Shown piece by piece: positions 58,541 to 64,000 of a stretch of DNA of 64,000 nt. The stretch is from Elymus sibiricus. Its lineage: Eukaryota; Streptophyta; Magnoliopsida; Poales; Poaceae. Within the stretch, counting starts at the first letter, position 1; the number at the start of each line of letters is the position of its first letter. The notes beneath the pieces were generated by a model that saw nothing but the letters and a program-made list of their open reading frames with translations, was not told where the DNA came from and did no database searches. The DNA lies in NCBI GenBank assembly GCA_039707655.1, contig CM077664.1, positions 196,038,195 to 196,102,194 of the forward strand. The letters run 5' to 3'. The translations under genes were made by a program, and so were the position numbers.

Positions 58541-59590
58541 GAAGGATGGTGTAAGTATCCCGTTAAGGTCCTCTCACAAAGAGATGGTTCACTGCATGGA
58601 CCTTTGATTTGACGGTGAAACCCCGTGAACCAAATCCTTCCGCACCACAAGCATATCCTTCCATAAGAAATACAAAATGTTGGACCATATGGCAACACGC
58701 ACATACACACAATCGACTGTCAATGCAAGTGACCCTCTGAACCTGCCAATACAATAGTCAGCGCGTGAGTGGCGATCCCGATGGGGGGGAGAAGAGCAGA
58801 CACAGAGAAACAGTTTAAAGCTAAAAAAATCATGTTAGTGACTTTCATAATGCAAAACTGATGAAACTAAAAACACATGCTATAGATTGAAGCGAAGAAG
58901 CAGCATGGGCATTGGAGCCATCATTGTTTTAATTACTGAAGTGGCATCAAATAAAGAACCCGCGGAAGGCACACCAACAATTCATCAAGCGGCTTTGGCT
59001 CGTCACGCTTGGTCGCCAACACGATAACCCAGATGTATTATTTTAATTACATTCTTAGAGAACTGATGACAAATCAAAGAGATCCAGTTGTAAACTGCAT
59101 ATAGTTCAACAAATATGAATTGTACAAAGCAACTCACTAATCTGAGATGTGCTTCGTCCTTTGAAAGCAAAAAAGGAGAAAGTTTTTGAGCTATATTTTG
59201 CAGCACAAGCAAAAAAAGAATTACATATGATTCAATTCAGATTTTTTTATATCAACATCAAATCGTTGCCCACATTCCTCCTAACGAAGAACAACAATAA
59301 CACACAAATGTTGAAATGGAATTATTACCATGGCCCTGATCCTTTCCTTGTGTTGCTTCTTCCTATCATATAACCCATGCCCTTCCACTATATTAGACAC
59401 TGTAAATTGAACTATAGAAAATCCATATAAGGTTCTAAAAAAGGACAGGACAAAGGAGATAATATAGAAATAAACAGTACTAATTACATGCAACTTTACT
59501 AACAAAACGACAATTCTGATCTAAATGCTAAATGGCTAAATGCACATTCAAATCTATTATAAATCCATCTTCCATTGTATGACAAAAACT
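58541..59590. other. AT-rich stretch, no assigned gene
   Basis: A minus-strand frame at 58754-58563 (MYWQVQRVTCIDSRLC) and an exon-like minus-strand segment near 59410-59330 (LYDRKKQHKERIRAM before a GT) are open, but I do not recognise them. The second could be a 3' exon of the RPA-like relic. This is not supported further. Confidence 0.3.
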
Positions 59591-59598
59591 CATGTATA

Positions 59599-59722
59599 TT
59601 TGGGTCCATGCTTTCTATCACACTAATATGACCTAAAGAGATCGAAGCATGAAACTAATTGTACTAATTGTTCAGGCAAAGCAAGAAAATAAATTAATTT
59701 GGGTCCATGCTTTCTATCACAC
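59599..59722 (+). repeat. 25-bp direct repeat, 99 bp apart
   Basis: tttgggtccatgctttctat with a few further matching bases occurs at 59599 and 59698. It may be a small tandem duplication within the intron of the RPA-like relic. Confidence 0.7.
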
Positions 59723-59818
59723 CAATATATTTCTACTCTGCCATAATGTATAGCAGGATGAATGGAGATGAGCTCTACATGGGAAGCAAACTCATGGGTA
59801 CAAGGGGATCAATCTTAC

Positions 59819-60147
59819 CTTAAATGTCTTGCACCAAAACATCCAATACAACAGCCTCCACAATAACCAAAACATCCCCGCTCCATATATTTCACTACCA
59901 GATATACTATTCGTTAAACACAAATTGACCATTTCTGGAGCAAAGATAAGCCGAAACTTAAATGAAAGACAGATGGGGTGAAATGACATGGGGTCAACAG
60001 CACCTGCTCGTCGATGATAACCATATGAATGAGTTTAATAGGGCCATAGTCTAGACCACCTCGATAATGCCATAGTCGTGATACTTGAACGCACACTGGA
60101 CGATCTTCTATTCCGCAATGTAGATTCGTAAGGGGTACACAAGCCAT
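59819..60147 (-). pseudogene. RPA70-like (DUF223) gene fragment
   Basis: On the - strand an exon from ATG at 60147 to 60004 encodes 48 residues and ends at a donor (gagcag|gtgctg). It reads MACVPLTNLHCGIED, VQVSRLWHYRGG and GPIKLIHMVIIDEQ, the N-terminal OB-type segment of plant replication-protein-A 70-kDa-like (DUF223) proteins, which bind single-stranded DNA. A second piece at about 59910-59819 continues it with EIYGAGMF and, one register over, VIVEAVVLDVLVQDI before a donor. That is a frameshift. No acceptor gives a clean join and no later OB folds are seen. Such fragments are common in grass genomes, some carried by Helitrons. No Helitron end was identified here. Confidence 0.58.
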
Positions 60148-63100
60148 CTACGAAAAGGAACAAATAAACGTATTGAATTAGTAATTTAACTACATACATA
60201 AGCAACAGTAAATTTGATAGAGCCGCCATGCCCCTATGAAACCACAGAGAGCATGCAAAGATAGCAGACTGTTAGAACTGAGAAGCTGCATCCAGATCTA
60301 CACAGCAGCGAAATAAAGGGCAATGCGAGGGAGGCAAATACACGAAAAAGCACCGGTGAAGATATATGAGACCCTTTTCCAGATGCAGCTGATTGGAGAG
60401 AACCAGAACTGGCCGGCGAGGTCAGAGCAAATGAACGAACACGACTGGTCCCGGGGACAGTGGTTCGCAGGAAATCAAGGACGCTAGCTAGAAACATGAC
60501 CTAGAAAGAAACACCGTTTGTTTCCATGCAGCAGCGTCTCAGCTCAGATCAAAAAGAAGGAATCATTGTTTGTTTCCATAGATCAGAATCATGGGTGGCT
60601 GAAATGAATTTAGAGTTACCGATTAAAGTTATCTCTCTTAAACAAAGCCAATGTCCATGAAACACATGCTTTGAAACCGAGAGTGCTATTTACTTATTAA
60701 ATTATTTATCTTTGCAAACATATATAGATACAATTCTGATACACTCAAGGTGAACTCCTTATCTGACTCAACTCCCAAGCTAAACAGACAGTACCTAATA
60801 ATTTATAGACCAAATAATAGATAAGGCATCAAGGAAAGAAAGGCTCTATGGTCGAGGCCAGATCACTAACCAGACACCACCTTCATGCAATTTCTTAGGA
60901 CTGGAGCATCAAGGAAAAGCATACATTCCATTAGGTGCGTGAACATAAGGCATCCTCATTGCATGCCCAAGGGAGCTGCCCTGAAATAATAGATAAGCCT
61001 CGAGATCAAAATCAGCCAACAGCAAAGAATTGACTCACACAACACAACAATAGACAATAATGGATAAATTTCAATAGCTTTCAGCATACAAACCAAGGTC
61101 AAAATTAATTCATGTGGATACTAAAGGATATCAATTATGTAGGTCTTTGCTCCTTCATACTGAACTAATAATAAATAAATGCAGATGAACATTTTTTAGC
61201 TTGAACGCAGAAGAACATTCAGTTACAACACTAATCTGCCAAGATATGATACACCCTTGATGACTAAAGTTTCATTAGCATAACCTGTAAATCAATAGGG
61301 AACAAAATATCCATGTTGAATCACATCAAGCATCAAGAGTAATTGGAGAACACACACTGTATGAACCCAAACTGAACTGCGAGTGTATGATCCAAATTTG
61401 GAGTTAATATAAAGTACTGGCAGATGTGCTAATCTCACACAAGAGCACGCACCACAAATATCAATCAAATGTCACTGCTAATCCAACCCAAGAAATTTGT
61501 GCAATTGAATCACCATATTTACTAGTAAAAGTGCACGTGCAATGCACGCCTTCATGTACATGAGTACAAATAAAAGATGTACTAATACTAAAGTGGTGGC
61601 TTGTTAGTCCAAAACAATGATTTTTATTTATTAACCATCAAATTAAGTCATAGTGATAGATATAAGAAATACAAATTAACACAACCAAGGAGTTTGAATT
61701 TGCTTTCCCTAAAAAATAAAAGGAGTTCGAATTTGCTCGCATTTTACACTTTTGTGCCACTTCATCTTTTAGTTGGTTTATTATAAAAAATTCAAAGGAA
61801 ACGACATATGCACATGTATATACGTGCCTGTTTTTCCTTTTTAGGGGGGCTTTTTTTCTTTTAGAAACAAACAGAAAAAAAACAAATAGAAAAAACATGT
61901 AATTTTTTGTTGAGACAAAAATGTATACTCATTTTTTTAGAAACGACAAAATGTATATATACATATAAGTAAGGTTCACTTTTCCTTTATACTAATTAAT
62001 TGTCCGTGTACACACACACATGAACCCATCGGCCTAGCCCAACAGGCCTAGCCTAATACTACAACACACGCACCGCACCTCTGCTCGGCTACTCCTCTGG
62101 TTCCACTGAAAATAGGCTAAAATTCCCTGTTCTTCCCCGCCGCTCCTCAACCGATCCCCCTTTCTCTAGCTCTCGTTGCCCTCTCTCTTTCTCTCTCAGA
62201 TCGATGCCCAAAGTCCTCCGCACTTAAATCCTGCCACAGTAATAAGCAATACTCAGCGCCGGCTCGTCGCCCTCCCATCATCGGCTAACTTGCGCCACCC
62301 TCCACTCGAGCGTCCTACCTCTCAGGTTGTGATGCTATGTCTGAACCCTGTCCTGTTGTCGGTCTCTACCTCTTAGCGAGAAGCCGCTGCTCGCCCGTCG
62401 GTCGGCAATTGTAGATGCCTGCACCCCCTCCTGAGAACTTCAGCGACGACCAAGGGCCATGCGATACCAGCAGGCGGTCTCGACCTCTCTGTGTGAAGCC
62501 AGGTATTTTCTGAAATTAAGCTAACATTCTGAAATTTTAGTTTGTCAAAGTGTAGGGTTCGCCTCTCTCACTACTGCGCCACATTCCAACTCGCGTTCTG
62601 GCCATCCCTGGGAGGTCGAGCACAACATTGTGGAGGAATACCTCTTGCTCCTTCCCAAGCACCTTGGGCGTGGAGATCGGGTGAACCTGTGTCGCCTGAT
62701 GATCTATCAGGGAGCAAGGGTCTCGAAGATGGCAAAGCATATGGGGGGAACAGGAGAAAAGTACTCCTTGTAGATGAATTTTAGAGTTTCTTCTGTGTGT
62801 TGCCGTGCGAAGAATTACTGAAGATATGCAATGAAAATGGTAATTCTTTGCAAAGTGTGGTTGTGGGGATGGTCCGAATCTTAGGAATGAAATGCCAGTA
62901 TTTTGTCAAACTTGTAATGCGATGTATGGTGAATATTCAGTGGAACATGACATAAAGCATTTTGCCCAGTTTACATTTCACTCTCACATACCGTTTGACC
63001 AGCTTGGCATTACCACGCGGATCATAAGAGTACACAACTGACATTTTCTTTTACATGAAAAAGATAAAGCTTTATTGCAACATACTGTTAAAACATGTTA

Positions 63101-63194
63101 CAATATATTCCAAGATAGGCCGCTTCGTGTCGTTAGAGATATCATCTAACCAGAAATGAATGACACCTGCATAGCTAAACTATGGACTACAAGA
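60148..63194. other. AT-rich stretch, no assigned gene
   Basis: 60230-60500 could be the 5' leader of the RPA-like relic (minus strand, acceptor ...ttcgtag before the ATG). 61510-61550 has a cgtgcaatgcacg palindrome. 62020-62480 is more GC-rich and pyrimidine-rich, like a gene leader, with stops in all frames. Nothing else is supported. Confidence 0.35.
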
Positions 63195-63392
63195 TTACAC
63201 CATATATATACCCTTGACAGAAATCTTGAAACTACGCAGAGAAGCAAGTTCTTTTACTTTGTAGAACAGGAAACACAAGGAGGAGAGATCCCTCCTATTC
63301 CTGGAGATTGCCAGAATGAGGGCACTTGAATCCACACAGACGGAAATAGTGCAGCTTTGGACTCTTCCTGTAGAAAACATGCGGGAATACAC
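63195..63392 (-). pseudogene. Weak RNase H-like (RVT_3 type) relic
   Basis: The - strand frame reads ISVCVDSSALILAISRNRR and YKVKELASLRSFKISVKG. This recalls the middle of plant RVT_3-type RNase H-like proteins (Asp-Ser/Cys strand, then a helix and ...EL...F.I..V.R). The following - strand sequence (about 63190-63050) ends with an aagctttatctttttcatg tail like the 3' UTR of such grass genes. There is no start and no upstream domain. The similarity is judged by eye and could be mistaken. Confidence 0.28.
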
Positions 63393-64000
63393 ATTATAAG
63401 TACCAAATGGACTACTTGCTGGAAAGTATTGACTAATATCTAAATAAATTATAGGGCATCGACATAATCATAGTTTCAAACAAAATATAAATAATATATG
63501 CGAGATAGGAAGGTTATGTTCATGGCAAGGTTAAGGAAAACAAATTCGACTTTGTCAAAGAAAAGGTAAAGCAAAGCATGGGGAAAAACTAAAGCAAAGC
63601 CACTCTTCTTATGATCAGAGTACATGCATTTGGTGGCAATAGAAAAATAACGCATTAAAGTATGACCAGAATGCAACTTTGACATGGGTGTCAGGATCTT
63701 TGATGGATAGCAAAAGTTATTAGCATAGCAAAAGGTAAGCAAACTCATGATTTTGCATTAACCAAACAAGGTGCTCAACCTGTACATGCAACAGATAGGC
63801 TTAATTATGCTACTTTGATATCATAATATTACAACCATATAAAGGAGCAGAAAAGGCATGGTGTTATTCAAATGATTCAAAAAGAGTAATGAGTTATTAC
63901 CTCTGTTGGTCATTATAGCACAACAGTACATCTGTGTTACATTTATCACATCAAAACATCCTTATAGACAATATTTTTAGTACTTTTCCCTGATGGGTCG
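63393..64000. other. AT-rich end of window
   Basis: Short frames only. No repeat ends or domains were recognised. Confidence 0.35.

Noticed and set aside
1..64000. tRNA, rRNA or microRNA genes
   Set aside because: No tRNA box pairs, rRNA segments or convincing long hairpins outside MITEs and LTR palindromes were recognised by eye. A tool search would be needed to exclude them.

Overview
The window looks like intergenic, transposon-packed DNA of a large-genome grass, most likely a Triticeae species (wheat, barley or Aegilops group). The basis is the nested LTR retrotransposons of grass lineages (Tekay chromovirus, Retand/Tat, SIRE-type Copia, an Athila/Sabrina-like solo LTR), two Stowaway MITEs, and relics of plant-only gene families (B3 REM-type, RPA70-like). 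No intact, confidently functional host gene was found. Family names come from recognising protein and LTR sequence, since no database was available.

Layout. 1-2185: AT-rich DNA without a recognisable gene, then a GC-rich block. 2186-about 23870: a Retand/Tat-type Gypsy element on the + strand. It has a broken gag-protease, no reverse transcriptase or integrase, and a multi-segment antisense accessory gene. Its 5' LTR is split by a complete but dead Tekay chromovirus (2594-15677, LTRs of about 3.86 kb, target duplication CTACG). 23894-31048: a Copia element on the - strand that has lost protease, RT-RNase H and its 3' LTR. Its remaining LTR is split by an Athila-like solo LTR (29392-30937, target duplication ATCGT). 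31685-32657 and 41376-42914: an old tandem pair of two-B3-domain genes. The first has lost its 5' exons and the second carries one in-frame TAG. Between them lies a 7.76-kb Copia solo LTR on the - strand that contains a 1098-bp tandem array. Each unit of the array repeats a palindrome-rich segment followed by a TATA box.

43-50 kb holds DNA transposons: a hAT-like element with a Stowaway inside it, a second Stowaway in a degenerate telomere-like tract, and a PIF-like element split by a long-TIR Mutator-like MITE. It also holds a 507-bp tandem duplication. 50-56 kb contains a possible spliced minus-strand transcription unit of unknown product, with a GC-rich leader and a run of 34 G. 56-64 kb is AT-rich with small duplications, an RPA70-like gene fragment (59.8-60.15 kb) and a weak RNase H-like relic (63.2-63.4 kb).

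The most unusual object is the promoter-module array inside the solo LTR between the two B3 relics. Next are the B3 pair itself and the pol-less Retand element with its antisense gene.
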